Source of the DNA: an uncultured Lachnospiraceae bacterium
GTDB lineage: Bacteria; Bacillota; Clostridia; Lachnospirales; Lachnospiraceae
Assembly: GCA_902786365.1 (NCBI GenBank)
Contig: CADACD010000001.1
Span: 63,893 to 127,892 of the forward strand
Length of the DNA stretch: 64,000 bases
Reading direction: 5' to 3'
Shown in pieces: positions 56,225 to 64,000 of this stretch (the first letter of the stretch is position 1; every line of letters starts with the position of its first letter). Position numbers and translations under genes: made by a program. The notes beneath the pieces are model-generated. The model did no database searches and was not told the DNA's origin. It was given only the letters and a program-made list of their open reading frames with translations.

Positions 56225-56244
56225 TTGTAATGTATACCTTACAA
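56225..56244. promoter_or_regulatory. Operator-like palindrome TTGTAA-N8-TTACAA
   Basis: Six-base arms TTGTAA/TTACAA around TGTATACC, with a central TATA that is also symmetric. It lies 125 bases upstream of the ECF gene. It looks like a repressor site; it is not an obvious match to BirA, Rex or NiaR sites. The regulator is unknown. Confidence 0.4.
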
Positions 56245-56445
56245 TAGATTCAGTCACTTTCACAGCGCTCTTATCAAATCTAATGATTGATTTCAATATG
56301 CTGTACATAGCAACCATGTGTATAAACAGAATACCATATATTGCCCTTTTTTAAAGTGCCACTTTCATTCTTTATAATCATGCCAGTTTTTTATAAAGTC
56401 ACTGTTTATGCATATCACAGTTCATTTCATATACGAAACCAACAT

Positions 56446-56492
56446 ATACCATATCTTGTGTTTTATCTTATAATTTTTACAATATTTAGTAG
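56446..56492 (+). promoter_or_regulatory. Pair of NrdR boxes
   Basis: ATACCATATCTTGTGT (56446-56461) and TTACAATATTTAGTAG (56477-56492) both fit the NrdR core CWATATWTWGT (9/11 and 11/11). Their spacing is 31 bases start to start, three helical turns, the standard arrangement. The second overlaps the -35. NrdR with dATP represses ribonucleotide reductase genes; its own gene is not in the window. Confidence 0.82.
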
Positions 56493-56518
56493 ACAAAAGC
56501 GATATGTAATGATATAAT
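56490..56518 (+). promoter_or_regulatory. Promoter of nrdD-nrdG
   Basis: TAGACA (56490-56495), 17 bases, TATAAT (56513-56518) with an upstream TG making an extended -10 (TGATATAAT). It is 56 bases ahead of the nrdD start and overlaps the second NrdR box. Confidence 0.85.
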
Positions 56519-56574
56519 TTAGTCGTTTCGTTAAGAAATACAACTGGCATTATCTGTATAAGGAGGATTTTTAA

Positions 56575-58701
56575 ATGAAGGTAATAAAACGAGACGGAAG
56601 GCGTGTAGAGTATGACAGAAACAAAATTGTGATTGCTATCCAGAAGGCCAATGATGAAGTTGAGCCACATGAGAAGATTTCAGAGGAAAAGATTTATAAT
56701 ATCGTAGCCTCTATTGAGAATCGTGGCATGGCTGAAATGCAGGTTGAGGATATTCAGGATATAATAGAACAGAAGTTAATGCATGAGAAAAAGTATATTC
56801 TAGCAAAAACATATATTATTTACAGATATACCCGCGAAATGGTACGTAAGGCCAACACTACTGATGAATCTATCTTAAGCCTTATCCAGAACAGCAACAA
56901 AGATGTGATGGAGGAAAATTCGAACAAAAATGCGGTAATCGCTTCAACACAGCGTGATTTAATTGCCGGTGAGGTTTCGAAAGATCTCACAAAGAGAGTT
57001 CTTCTTCCTGACAGAATCACAAGGGCTCATGAAGAAGGTGTCCTTCACTTTCACGATGCCGATTACTTTCTTCAGTCAATTTTCAACTGCTGTCTGATCA
57101 ATATCGGTGACATGCTTGATAACGGAACTGTCATGAACGGAAAGCTGATTGAAAGTCCAAAAAGTTTTCAGGTGGCATGTACCGTTATGACACAGATTAT
57201 CTCTGCTGTGGCTTCAAGCCAATATGGAGGTCAGTCTGTTGATATAAGGCATCTTGGAAAATATTTGAGAAGAAGCCGTGAAAAATACAAAAACCACTAC
57301 AAAGAAAAGTATGGTGATAAAATAGATGATGAATTGATGGAACAATTTATTTTCGACAGACTTTATGATGAATTGAAATCAGGCGTACAGACAATCCAGT
57401 ATCAGATTAACACTCTGATGACAACAAACGGTCAGTCACCTTTTGTCACTCTCTTCCTCAATCTTGACAAAGATGATGAATATATAGAAGAGAATGCAAT
57501 GATTATCGAGGAAATATTAAAACAGCGTCTTGAAGGTATCAAAAATGAAAAAGGAGTATTTGTCACTCCTGCTTTTCCTAAACTCATATATGTTCTTGAT
57601 GAACACAACTGCTTAAAAGGTGGTAAATATGACTATATCACAAAGCTCGCTGTAAGATGCTCTGCCAAACGTCTCTACCCTGACTATATATCAGCCAAAA
57701 AAATGCGTGAAAATTATGAAGGTAATGTATTTAGCTGTATGGGATGCCGCAGTTTCTTAAGTCCGTGGAAAGACGAAAACGGCGAATATAAATGGGAAGG
57801 CCGCTTTAATCAGGGAGTTGTAAGTCTTAATCTTCCTCAGATGGGAATCATTGCCAAAGGCGATGAGGAGTTATTCTGGCAGCTGATGGAAGAAAGACTC
57901 TCACTTTGTTTTGAAGCACTTATGTGCAGACACCGCGCACTAGAAGGTACTTTGTCAAATGTGAGTCCTATCCACTGGCAGTATGGTGCCATTGCAAGGC
58001 TTGATAAAAACGAATCAATCGACAAACTTTTACATGGCGGTTACTCAACAATTTCTCTTGGCTATATCGGTCTATATGAAGTCACAAAACTCATGACTGG
58101 TGTCAGCCACACTGAACCAGAAGGACTTGAATTTGCGCTCAAGGTAATGAAACGCCTAAGAAGCGCAACAGATACATGGAAAGAGAATACCGGAATTGCT
58201 TTCGGTCTTTATGGTACTCCTGCCGAAAGTCTCTGCTATCGTTTTGCAAGAATTGATGCAAAGAAATATGGCAGTATCCCTGATATAACAGATAAAGGTT
58301 ATTACACGAACTCATATCATGTGGATGTACGTGAAAAAATTGATGCTTTCTCTAAATTCAAATTTGAAAGTCAGTTTCAGAGTATCTCCTCAGGAGGTGC
58401 CATCTCTTATGTCGAGATACCTAATATGCGCCACAACTTGGAAGCGCTTGAGGAAGTTGTCAAATTCATCTATGACAATATTCAGTATGCTGAATTTAAT
58501 ACAAAGTCCGACTACTGCCATGTCTGCGGATATGATGGCGAAATTTTGATTAATGACAAGTTTGAATGGGAATGTCCGCAATGTCACAACAAAGACCAGA
58601 ATAAAATGAATGTCACAAGAAGAACCTGTGGATATTTAGGTGAAAACTTCTGGAATGTCGGAAAGACAAAGGAGATTAAATCACGCGTTCTTCATTTATA
58701 A
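56575..58701 (+). CDS. nrdD: Anaerobic ribonucleoside-triphosphate reductase NrdD
   Basis: A 708-residue class III reductase making dNTPs from NTPs via a glycyl radical in the absence of oxygen. The N-terminal ATP-cone (about 1-90, VIKRDGRRVEYDRNKI) is the allosteric site for ATP/dATP. The core has HFHDADYFLQSIFNCCL. The C-terminus has a zinc site of two CxxC pairs (CHVCGYDG and CPQCHNK) and the glycyl radical loop RRTCGYLGENFW. The ribosome binding site is AAGGAGG, eight bases from ATG 56575. First gene of a plus-strand group with nrdG and dut. Confidence 0.97.
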   Translation: MKVIKRDGRRVEYDRNKIVIAIQKANDEVEPHEKISEEKIYNIVASIENRGMAEMQVEDIQDIIEQKLMHEKKYILAKTYIIYRYTREMVRKANTTDESILSLIQNSNKDVMEENSNKNAVIASTQRDLIAGEVSKDLTKRVLLPDRITRAHEEGVLHFHDADYFLQSIFNCCLINIGDMLDNGTVMNGKLIESPKSFQVACTVMTQIISAVASSQYGGQSVDIRHLGKYLRRSREKYKNHYKEKYGDKIDDELMEQFIFDRLYDELKSGVQTIQYQINTLMTTNGQSPFVTLFLNLDKDDEYIEENAMIIEEILKQRLEGIKNEKGVFVTPAFPKLIYVLDEHNCLKGGKYDYITKLAVRCSAKRLYPDYISAKKMRENYEGNVFSCMGCRSFLSPWKDENGEYKWEGRFNQGVVSLNLPQMGIIAKGDEELFWQLMEERLSLCFEALMCRHRALEGTLSNVSPIHWQYGAIARLDKNESIDKLLHGGYSTISLGYIGLYEVTKLMTGVSHTEPEGLEFALKVMKRLRSATDTWKENTGIAFGLYGTPAESLCYRFARIDAKKYGSIPDITDKGYYTNSYHVDVREKIDAFSKFKFESQFQSISSGGAISYVEIPNMRHNLEALEEVVKFIYDNIQYAEFNTKSDYCHVCGYDGEILINDKFEWECPQCHNKDQNKMNVTRRTCGYLGENFWNVGKTKEIKSRVLHL

Positions 58702-58732
58702 TGTAGTATATTTAAAATATTATCTTTTAATT

Positions 58733-58789
58733 ACTGTTCACATCATTTTGGATATTTTTTTCAATTTTCATAAAGCGACTGTGAACAGT
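58733..58789 (+). promoter_or_regulatory. Inverted repeat between nrdD and nrdG
   Basis: Perfect 10-base arms ACTGTTCACA (58733-58742) and TGTGAACAGT (58780-58789) with 37 bases between. It fills most of the 111-base intercistronic gap. In mRNA it would form a large stem-loop ending about 10 bases before the nrdG ribosome binding site. There is no T-run, so it is not a usual terminator; it could adjust the nrdD:nrdG ratio or bind a protein. Confidence 0.5.
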
Positions 58790-58812
58790 GATTTATTTTA
58801 TGGAGGTTATCA

Positions 58813-59349
58813 ATGCATTACGCAGATATAAAACAATTTGATATTGCTAATGGTCCCGGCATACGTATTTCTCTATTTGTAAGTGGATGCAACCATCACT
58901 GCAAAGGCTGCTTTAATGAAGTCGCATGGGATTTTAATTATGGTACAATCTTTACAGAAGAAACAATCACGACAATCATCAAATATCTTGACAGTCCCCA
59001 TATAGCCGGACTCACTTTGCTTGGCGGTGAGCCAATGGAACCTGTCAATCAGAAGGAGCTTCTACCTCTTGTAAAACGTGTAAAGGAGACTTATCCTGAC
59101 AAGACAATATGGTGCTATACAGGATTTTTATTCGATAAAGATATTATTGAGGTGATGGTTGATAAGGTTCCACAAACGAAAGAGCTTCTGTCATACTTTG
59201 ATGTGATAGTCGATGGAAAATTTGTTGAGGAACTGAAAAATGTGAATCTTCGTTTTAAAGGTTCATCAAATCAGCGGACAATTCTTGTAAAAGAATCTTT
59301 AGAATCAGGAAACATTGTTTTATGGAACCCTCCGAATGATGAATTTTAA
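58813..59349 (+). CDS. nrdG: Anaerobic ribonucleotide reductase activase NrdG
   Basis: A 178-residue radical-SAM enzyme. The cluster motif is Cys26, Cys30, Cys33 in SGCNHHCKGCFNE (CxxxCxxC), and LTLLGGEPMEP is the SAM-binding GGE. It generates the glycyl radical on NrdD. The ribosome binding site is TGGAGG, six bases from ATG 58813. It follows nrdD by 111 bases and shares its promoter. Confidence 0.96.
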   Translation: MHYADIKQFDIANGPGIRISLFVSGCNHHCKGCFNEVAWDFNYGTIFTEETITTIIKYLDSPHIAGLTLLGGEPMEPVNQKELLPLVKRVKETYPDKTIWCYTGFLFDKDIIEVMVDKVPQTKELLSYFDVIVDGKFVEELKNVNLRFKGSSNQRTILVKESLESGNIVLWNPPNDEF

Positions 59350-59451
59350 ATTAACTTGATACTAAACCCAAAATAATGATGATCAAATGCATTGTTAACT
59401 AGGAAGGGATTTATTTCACATAATCAATAAAAATCAGAAAGGATATTTTTT

Positions 59452-59886
59452 ATGACAGAAATTAAAATACAATACTTAAATGATGATATTAAAAGACTTG
59501 AATACATTGATGGCAAGTCTGACTGGATTGACCTTCGTGCTGCTGAAAATGTTACTTTAAAGGCCGGTGAATTTAAGCTGATTCATCTTGGTGTGGCAAT
59601 GCAGCTTCCGGATGGTTATGAAGCCCATATTGTTCCTCGCAGCAGTACCTTTAAGAACTTTGGTGTGATTCAAGCTAATTCAATGGGCATCGTAGACGAA
59701 TCATATTGCGGACCGAATGACTGGTTCTACTTCCCTGCTATCGCACTTAGGGATACTGACATTAAAATAAATGACCGAATCTGCCAATTTCGCATTGAAA
59801 AGCATCAGCCTGAAATTGTTTTTTGCGAAGTTGAACAATTAGAGAATGAAGACCGCGGCGGTATTGGAAGTACCGGAAAAAACTGA
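59452..59886 (+). CDS. dut: dUTP diphosphatase
   Basis: A 144-residue trimeric dUTPase. Motif 1 is WIDLRA, motif 2 PRSST ([10 protein letters not shown]), motif 3 the uracil hairpin [15 protein letters not shown], motif 4 FRIEKHQPE and motif 5 [10 protein letters not shown] at the C-terminus; all are present. It hydrolyses dUTP to dUMP and so prevents uracil incorporation and supplies thymidylate synthesis. The ribosome binding site is AAAGGA; the 102-base gap after nrdG holds no clear terminator, so it may be cotranscribed, giving a compact dNTP-supply unit. Confidence 0.9.
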   Translation: MTEIKIQYLNDDIKRLEYIDGKSDWIDLRAAENVTLKAGEFKLIHLGVAMQLPDGYEAHIVPRSSTFKNFGVIQANSMGIVDESYCGPNDWFYFPAIALRDTDIKINDRICQFRIEKHQPEIVFCEVEQLENEDRGGIGSTGKN

Positions 59887-59944
59887 TTTTACGAGTTTCT
59901 TTTGAATAGAAACGTTTCGTATCATCATTTTCAATCAATAAAAC

Positions 59945-59983
59945 AAAGGACTGACACATTCATTATATGTATCAGTCCTTTTT
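59945..59983. terminator. Terminator between dut and the CotH gene, probably bidirectional
   Basis: AAAGGACTGACACAT and ATGTATCAGTCCTTT pair over 10 perfect plus 4 further base pairs, followed by TT on the plus strand and flanked by A-runs on the left. It lies between convergent genes, 58 bases past dut and 38 bases past the CotH stop. A nearby GAAACGTTTC palindrome (59918-59927 region) is of unknown meaning. Confidence 0.88.
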
Positions 59984-60021
59984 CTATGATATTTTATTAA
60001 TTCACAAAGAATACTATGTTT

Positions 60022-62037
60022 TTACTTTGACATTGCCTCATTGTATCTCTGCATAATCTTTGTCATATATGTGCTTACGCTATACACATTATATCCATTA
60101 TTTTCATTAAATGCAAGTTTCGAACTATTCTGATTACTTCCTGACGAGCTTCCAAATGCTTTCACATATATATGCACATTTGAATCAGGTATTACCACTG
60201 AAGAATAATTATTCTTTGCTTTATTATAATATTGCTGGTAATTTGAATAATTCAGCCATCCACTGTTTGCAACTTGTTTTAATGCAGCTGTATATTCTGC
60301 TGTAAAGTTATTACTTCTTCCTGTTACGGATTTCAGATATAATGGATTACTCTGTCCTCCCTGCAAAGCTGTATTGTCTGCATACGGACTAAATGTTGTC
60401 ATATCCTCTCTTCCTTCTGTCGCAATTCCAAAACATCTGTCGTAGTCGTAAGGAATAAACACAGCCTTTCCATTTTTGAAGTATACACAGTGATTATTAT
60501 AGTTATTTCTGAGGTCATCAGGATTTCCTGCAAAATAACTTACTGCCACAAAATATACCCAATTATTTGCATCCACAAGATTTGAAAAATCTGTTTTACT
60601 TACATTTCCATTATTTAATTTATTAATAAGATTTTTTAAACTTGCATGAGTCGATGAAGATTTATTTGTCTTTAAATCATACGTTAGTGATTGATATGGT
60701 GTCTCTACACCTATTGACGACAATGTACCTGTTGTATAAGAGGCACCGCCACCGCTGCCCCAACCACATTTATACAAATCTCCGTCTGTTGCCCCTGGCA
60801 TATATCTCTTGACAAAGTTTTTGTTTACCGGCTCATATATTGTATATACACCATAATTGTATCCGCCAAATCTTATATTGGCAAGACTTGTATTCTGGGC
60901 ATATACTCCAAACGCTCTATACATCTGATTGGCATAATAATTTGCCACATATGTACCATCAAAGTTTCTGTTCCATTTCAATTCCAGACCATCAAGTGTT
61001 GCGAATGTTCTTTCTTTTCTCTGCTTCCTTGCTGCATCACTCCATGTAAGCGCTTCAGAACCATAATACTCTGTATCATCAAATGTCTCATCAAAGCTTA
61101 ATTTCAAATGAATTAAGTTTCTGTCATTGACATTGTTATTGTTATATACATCACATCTTGATGTATTACCTTTTATTCTGACTCCGACATCATACATTTC
61201 ATATGAGTTTCCGTTAATAGTGACTGTCATCTTTGTCACTCTTCTGTAAATAGGAGACTTTCCATTGCTTCCATATTTTTTGTAATCTGCCTGTAATTTC
61301 TGAAGTTCTGCATCTGATATATCAAGTGTTATGGTTACCTTGTTATTGATATCAAATAACTGATTATAAATCGTTTCTTGATTTGGCTGCGGTGTATCTG
61401 TGCCGGATGGTGTTGCAGGATTTGTTGTATTTCCTGTACTTGCATTGTTTCCACCATTTCCTGTACTACTGCCTGTGCTGTTTCCTGTATTACTACCTGT
61501 ACTGCCACCTGTTGTATTGCTTCCATTATTTCCTGTGGTTCCGGTATTTCCTGCGTTATATCCTGATGAATTGTTTGTTGTTCCTGAATTATTTGTATTT
61601 TCGCCATTTCCCGTATTCGCTGTTCCACCTGCTACTGTATTACCGGTGTTGGCAGTGTTTTTTGCATTTTCGCTTCCTGATGTGCCATTTGAAGAATTGG
61701 TATTTTGTCCGTTATTTTCCGTTCCGGTACTTGTTTCCCCCTCATTTTCCTGTGCATTATTTACTGTTTGGTCAGTACTGCCCTCTCCGCCGGTATTGGT
61801 TTTAGTATCTCCTAGAGACGTATTTCCAGTGTTTCCCGAATTATTTTTTATCTGACTTTCATTGCTGTCTGAACCGGCATTTTTACTTTGCCTGCTTCCG
61901 TTACCAATTGATGATACAGTCACTATAATAATGACCACAATAGCTAACACTGATGCCGCTACAATTGCTGAGACTTTTTTGTTTGCCGATAGCATCTGCA
62001 CAAACTTGTCTTTAAGATCCACAATCTTATCCTTCAC
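60022..62037 (-). CDS. CotH-kinase family surface protein
   Basis: A 671-residue protein. A cytoplasmic start of about 25 residues and one membrane helix (about 25-45) come first; then a low-complexity Gly/Asn/Ser/Thr linker (about 50-222); then a CotH kinase domain (about 225-640) with VGVRIKGNTSRC, LHLKLSFDETFD-like strands, GGYNYGVYTIYEPVNKNF, and a catalytic-type FIPYDYDRCFG (usually IPWDxD). CotH proteins are atypical protein kinases first known from spore coats, and also occur on cell surfaces and with cellulosomes. The topology predicts an outward-facing kinase tethered to the membrane. The start is GTG 62037, 9 bases after GGAG. It lies 191 bases after spoIIP. A role in sporulation is not shown. 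Confidence 0.86.
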   Translation of the reverse strand: MKDKIVDLKDKFVQMLSANKKVSAIVAASVLAIVVIIIVTVSSIGNGSRQSKNAGSDSNESQIKNNSGNTGNTSLGDTKTNTGGEGSTDQTVNNAQENEGETSTGTENNGQNTNSSNGTSGSENAKNTANTGNTVAGGTANTGNGENTNNSGTTNNSSGYNAGNTGTTGNNGSNTTGGSTGSNTGNSTGSSTGNGGNNASTGNTTNPATPSGTDTPQPNQETIYNQLFDINNKVTITLDISDAELQKLQADYKKYGSNGKSPIYRRVTKMTVTINGNSYEMYDVGVRIKGNTSRCDVYNNNNVNDRNLIHLKLSFDETFDDTEYYGSEALTWSDAARKQRKERTFATLDGLELKWNRNFDGTYVANYYANQMYRAFGVYAQNTSLANIRFGGYNYGVYTIYEPVNKNFVKRYMPGATDGDLYKCGWGSGGGASYTTGTLSSIGVETPYQSLTYDLKTNKSSSTHASLKNLINKLNNGNVSKTDFSNLVDANNWVYFVAVSYFAGNPDDLRNNYNNHCVYFKNGKAVFIPYDYDRCFGIATEGREDMTTFSPYADNTALQGGQSNPLYLKSVTGRSNNFTAEYTAALKQVANSGWLNYSNYQQYYNKAKNNYSSVVIPDSNVHIYVKAFGSSSGSNQNSSKLAFNENNGYNVYSVSTYMTKIMQRYNEAMSK
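61380..61890 (-). repeat. Low-complexity linker coding tract in the CotH gene
   Basis: About 170 codons nearly limited to Gly, Asn, Ser, Thr (plus a few Ala, Pro and Gln) with recurring motifs such as GNTG, NNSG, GSTGSN. The DNA is correspondingly repetitive. Such tracts often vary in length between strains by slippage. There are no precise tandem units that I can define. Confidence 0.7.
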
Positions 62038-62156
62038 TTCTTTTGTCTCCTTTTCTCATATTATATTCGACTTTACCCAATATAGTCTCATTCTTCCTCT
62101 TGTAAAGAATTATAACAGTTAATTGGAAATTCTACAACCAAATTCTATTTGTTGAA

Positions 62157-62197
62157 GGCATAAAAATATTTTGACCCATTGATACCTACGGATTACT
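62157..62197 (-). repeat. Copy A of a 41-bp intergenic repeat
   Basis: On the minus strand AGTAATCCGTAGGTATCAAT continues with a G-run/A-run/T-run segment. About 32 of 41 positions match copy B at 63709-63749. It lies 31 bases after the spoIIP stop, upstream of the CotH gene. It may be part of a dispersed family. Confidence 0.5.
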
Positions 62198-62228
62198 TCG
62201 ACAGTGCGAACAATATTTGATATTTGTA

Positions 62229-63674
62229 TTAGTCTGCATCACCTATACACATATGTAATATTGCAGCAAGCGGTTCCATTGCATTTTTTACCTCTTCAAA
62301 GCTGTTTGTTTGCGCTCCCGCTTCTATCAGCATTGATTTCGGTCTCATATGCAAATTGTACTGATATGCCTGTATATAATTTCTTCTTGTAAATCCTTCA
62401 AAATATTCCTCTGCAAGCACTTTCATCTGAAGACTCATAGCAAGATTTTCAGTTCTGTATGGATTATAGAGATATCCGATTTCTCCTATCCCATTTAACC
62501 TGCTAATTCCATTAAAAAACATGATCTGAGCTGTCGGCTTTCCATTAACCTCCGTGACAAGATGTGTATGTTCTCCCACTCCATCTCTGTGTAAATCGAT
62601 GACAACCTCTATTGAAGGATTTTCCGCAAGCACACTTGCTATTTTTTCATATGCATAATCGTACGCTTTGCTTCTGTCAAATACGCCATTGACATAATCA
62701 AATGAATCTGTAATATGTATTACATTATATCCATATTGCTCACGCAAAATATCTACAAGATAATTTCCCACTCCGACAATTCCCGTCTCAGGATTTCCAC
62801 TGATACTATCACTAAATCCCTCTTGTCCATGTGTATGATAAATCAAAATCTGTGGTTGATCACTTTTTGTGCTCAGTTTCATATCAATACTCATCAGCTT
62901 TTCCGCATTGATATCTTCTGGGTTTAATGTTGTACTTGACACAACAGTATAAAAATTTTTCATCAGATATTCATATGTCATATCTGATACTTGTATATCT
63001 CTTGTTTTATTGAGATTCATATTTGATGTCTTTGCAGTATTTTCACTATTGCTATTTTCCGAATTATTCTCCTGATTTGCATCTGCAACATTTTGTTCAC
63101 CTTGTGTGTCGGTGTCCTGATTTTCTATATCATTATTTTGCTCATCACTTTTATCCGATTGATTGTTTTCTGTATTGTTATCACCCCCTCCTTTTTCTTC
63201 ATTCCCACTACCAGTCTGATTTTCTCCATCAGACTCGTCTTTATTTTGTATATCATTTCGAACCTCAATATTATTTTCATCACTTCCTGTTTCCTCATTT
63301 ATATCAATTCCTAAATTCTTATTATCCAAAAAAAATTCAATCTGATGATTGTCTGCAATATTAACAGCCACGCTTTTTTCGTTGTATTCTGATACAGGAT
63401 CTGATAATATTTTCAATACAAATATTGCCATATTGTCATTTGTATCTGAGATAATTTTTTTGTCTTTTTCTGATACATAACCAATCAGTCCAATATCATT
63501 TGCAGCCATTTTTTTGACAACCGCCCCCACTACATTCTGTCTGATACTTTTATTGATACTGATGTTAAACAATGCAATAATTAAATAAATAAACAATCCA
63601 TATATCACCATTGTTATGAAAACACTACCTGTACGATTTTTATGTTTTCCTCTGCGATATGAATGTCTTCTCAT
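62229..63674 (-). CDS. spoIIP: Stage II sporulation protein P
   Basis: A 481-residue membrane-anchored amidase/endopeptidase that with SpoIID degrades septal peptidoglycan during engulfment. A basic start and one membrane helix (about 18-40) precede a polar region, a long Asn/Glu/Asp-rich linker (about 125-215) and the SpoIIP domain. That domain shows ILIYHTHGQEGF, VVIDLHRDGV (zinc ligands) and SMLIEAGAQTNSFEE with the catalytic Glu. It is about 100 residues longer than B. subtilis SpoIIP because of the linker. It follows gpr, as in other spore formers. Confidence 0.93.
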   Translation of the reverse strand: MRRHSYRRGKHKNRTGSVFITMVIYGLFIYLIIALFNISINKSIRQNVVGAVVKKMAANDIGLIGYVSEKDKKIISDTNDNMAIFVLKILSDPVSEYNEKSVAVNIADNHQIEFFLDNKNLGIDINEETGSDENNIEVRNDIQNKDESDGENQTGSGNEEKGGGDNNTENNQSDKSDEQNNDIENQDTDTQGEQNVADANQENNSENSNSENTAKTSNMNLNKTRDIQVSDMTYEYLMKNFYTVVSSTTLNPEDINAEKLMSIDMKLSTKSDQPQILIYHTHGQEGFSDSISGNPETGIVGVGNYLVDILREQYGYNVIHITDSFDYVNGVFDRSKAYDYAYEKIASVLAENPSIEVVIDLHRDGVGEHTHLVTEVNGKPTAQIMFFNGISRLNGIGEIGYLYNPYRTENLAMSLQMKVLAEEYFEGFTRRNYIQAYQYNLHMRPKSMLIEAGAQTNSFEEVKNAMEPLAAILHMCIGDAD

Positions 63675-63708
63675 AATTTTCTTGTTCCCCTTAATAATAT
63701 GATGTTGG

Positions 63709-63749
63709 GGGCAAAAAGTATTTTTCCCCCTTTATACCCACGGATTGCT
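63709..63749 (-). repeat. Copy B of a 41-bp intergenic repeat, with a hairpin
   Basis: On the minus strand AGCAATCCGTGGGTATAAAG is followed by GGGGGAAAAATACTTTTTGCCC, which forms a hairpin of five G-C and five A-T pairs around TAC (63707-63730). It lies 40 bases after the gpr stop and 35 bases before spoIIP. Copy A at 62157-62197 shares the first part closely and a weaker hairpin. No T-run follows, so as a terminator it would be weak. Confidence 0.55.
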
Positions 63750-63788
63750 TTGCACATGTACTCTCGCAATTAACCATCCTGCCATACA

Positions 63789-64000
63789 TTATATGTTGCC
63801 ACTCCATATAATATTCAATCCTTCTGAGATGGTATAACTGATATATTTGACTGTCGCATCTATATCCTTAGGTGTGACATACATAGATGCTATTGCCGGT
63901 TCTATCAGCTCCTTTACCAGCTCATATTTCTCTTCTTGTGAAAAACCTGACATTACTTCATTAATATCTTCCATCCCTTTTGTTAACTTAAATATTTGGA
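63789..64000 (-). CDS. gpr: Germination protease GPR, C-terminal part only
   Basis: 70 codons open to the right edge of the window, ending at 63789. The C-terminal pattern SQEEKYELVKELIEPAIASM, followed by VTPKDIDATVKYISYTISEGLN, matches the end of GPR (in Bacillus: LxxxEKRxLIxEVLxPLGxNLMVTPKE). GPR degrades the small acid-soluble proteins that coat spore DNA, on germination. The catalytic Asp residues lie outside the window. It precedes spoIIP by 114 bases, the standard order. Confidence 0.85.
   Translation of the reverse strand, partial: QIFKLTKGMEDINEVMSGFSQEEKYELVKELIEPAIASMYVTPKDIDATVKYISYTISEGLNIIWSGNI

Noticed and set aside
56101-56300. Riboswitch upstream of the ECF S-component gene
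   Set aside because: I looked for TPP, FMN, cobalamin, preQ1 and folate-type conserved cores and saw none; only the mini-ORFs and a palindrome are evident. A covariance-model search would be needed to exclude a weak match.
61400-61855. Plus-strand frames of 140-151 codons opposite the CotH linker
   Set aside because: They are the mirror of the repetitive Gly/Asn/Ser/Thr tract: long runs of Pro/Val/Leu/Phe, with no ribosome binding site and no family resemblance.
63700-63760. SigF or SigG promoter in the gpr-spoIIP gap
   Set aside because: A GGNNANAATA-like -10 can be read in the G/A run, but no fitting -35 lies 15-17 bases upstream; the G/A run is better explained as half of a hairpin.

Overview
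The window is the chromosome of a low-GC Gram-positive anaerobe, most likely a Lachnospiraceae member close to Lachnospira/Eubacterium eligens (Clostridia). I infer this from CodY, the hrcA-grpE-dnaK-dnaJ operon with a CIRCE element, an oxygen-sensitive ribonucleotide reductase (nrdDG), RNase J, IreB, sporulation genes (gpr, spoIIP, a sigK-type sigma factor), A+T-rich codon use and strong purine-rich ribosome binding sites. The species is an inference. I see no insertion sequence, CRISPR array, prophage, tRNA or rRNA.

Layout: 1-4.2 kb, a chemotaxis block (cheB-cheA-cheW) preceded at the left edge by the N-terminus of an S66-type peptidase. 4.3-10.3 kb, yifB/comM-dprA-topA-codY, where dprA and yifB appear to lack ordinary start codons. 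10.4-30.7 kb, a large type IV pilus locus, all on the minus strand: pilB, pilT, pilC, major pilin, prepilin peptidase, a fused pilM-pilN, a pilO-like gene, four minor pilin-like genes and a 2,217-residue anchored protein in the position pilY1 holds in Gram-negative minor-pilin operons. 30.8-33.4 kb, an O-antigen ligase-type membrane protein and a Na+/H+ antiporter. 33.6-38.8 kb, sigK, a U32 peptidase and an O-methyltransferase (tRNA wobble-uridine modification pair), a stub of MltG, ylbF and RNase J. 39-42 kb, DUF1292, ruvX, ireB, mtaB and, divergently, a monocistronic HPr-like protein lacking the catalytic histidine. 42.2-48.5 kb, thiI, iscS, rsmE, prmA and glgX. 48.9-54 kb, the heat-shock operon. 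54.1-56.1 kb, a DHH-phosphoesterase remnant, a class V aminotransferase and an ECF S-component. 56.4-59.9 kb (plus strand), nrdD-nrdG-dut behind a promoter with paired NrdR boxes. 60-64 kb, a surface CotH-kinase protein, spoIIP and the C-terminus of gpr.

How the genes work together: pilB/pilT drive extension and retraction through pilC; pilMN and pilO form the inner alignment complex; PilD processes pilin and minor pilins. The largest minor pilin lacks Glu5, as GspK tip pilins do, and the 2,217-residue protein follows it, so I propose a pilus-tip module. DprA and YifB/ComM are natural-transformation proteins and T4P can take up DNA, so competence is possible but unproven. TrmR-type methyltransferase, U32 protein, ThiI with IscS, and MtaB give a notable concentration of tRNA-modification enzymes. 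nrdD, nrdG and dut together supply dNTPs without oxygen and keep dUTP low.

All motif and coordinate statements come from reading the sequence; family names come from recognition without database searches.
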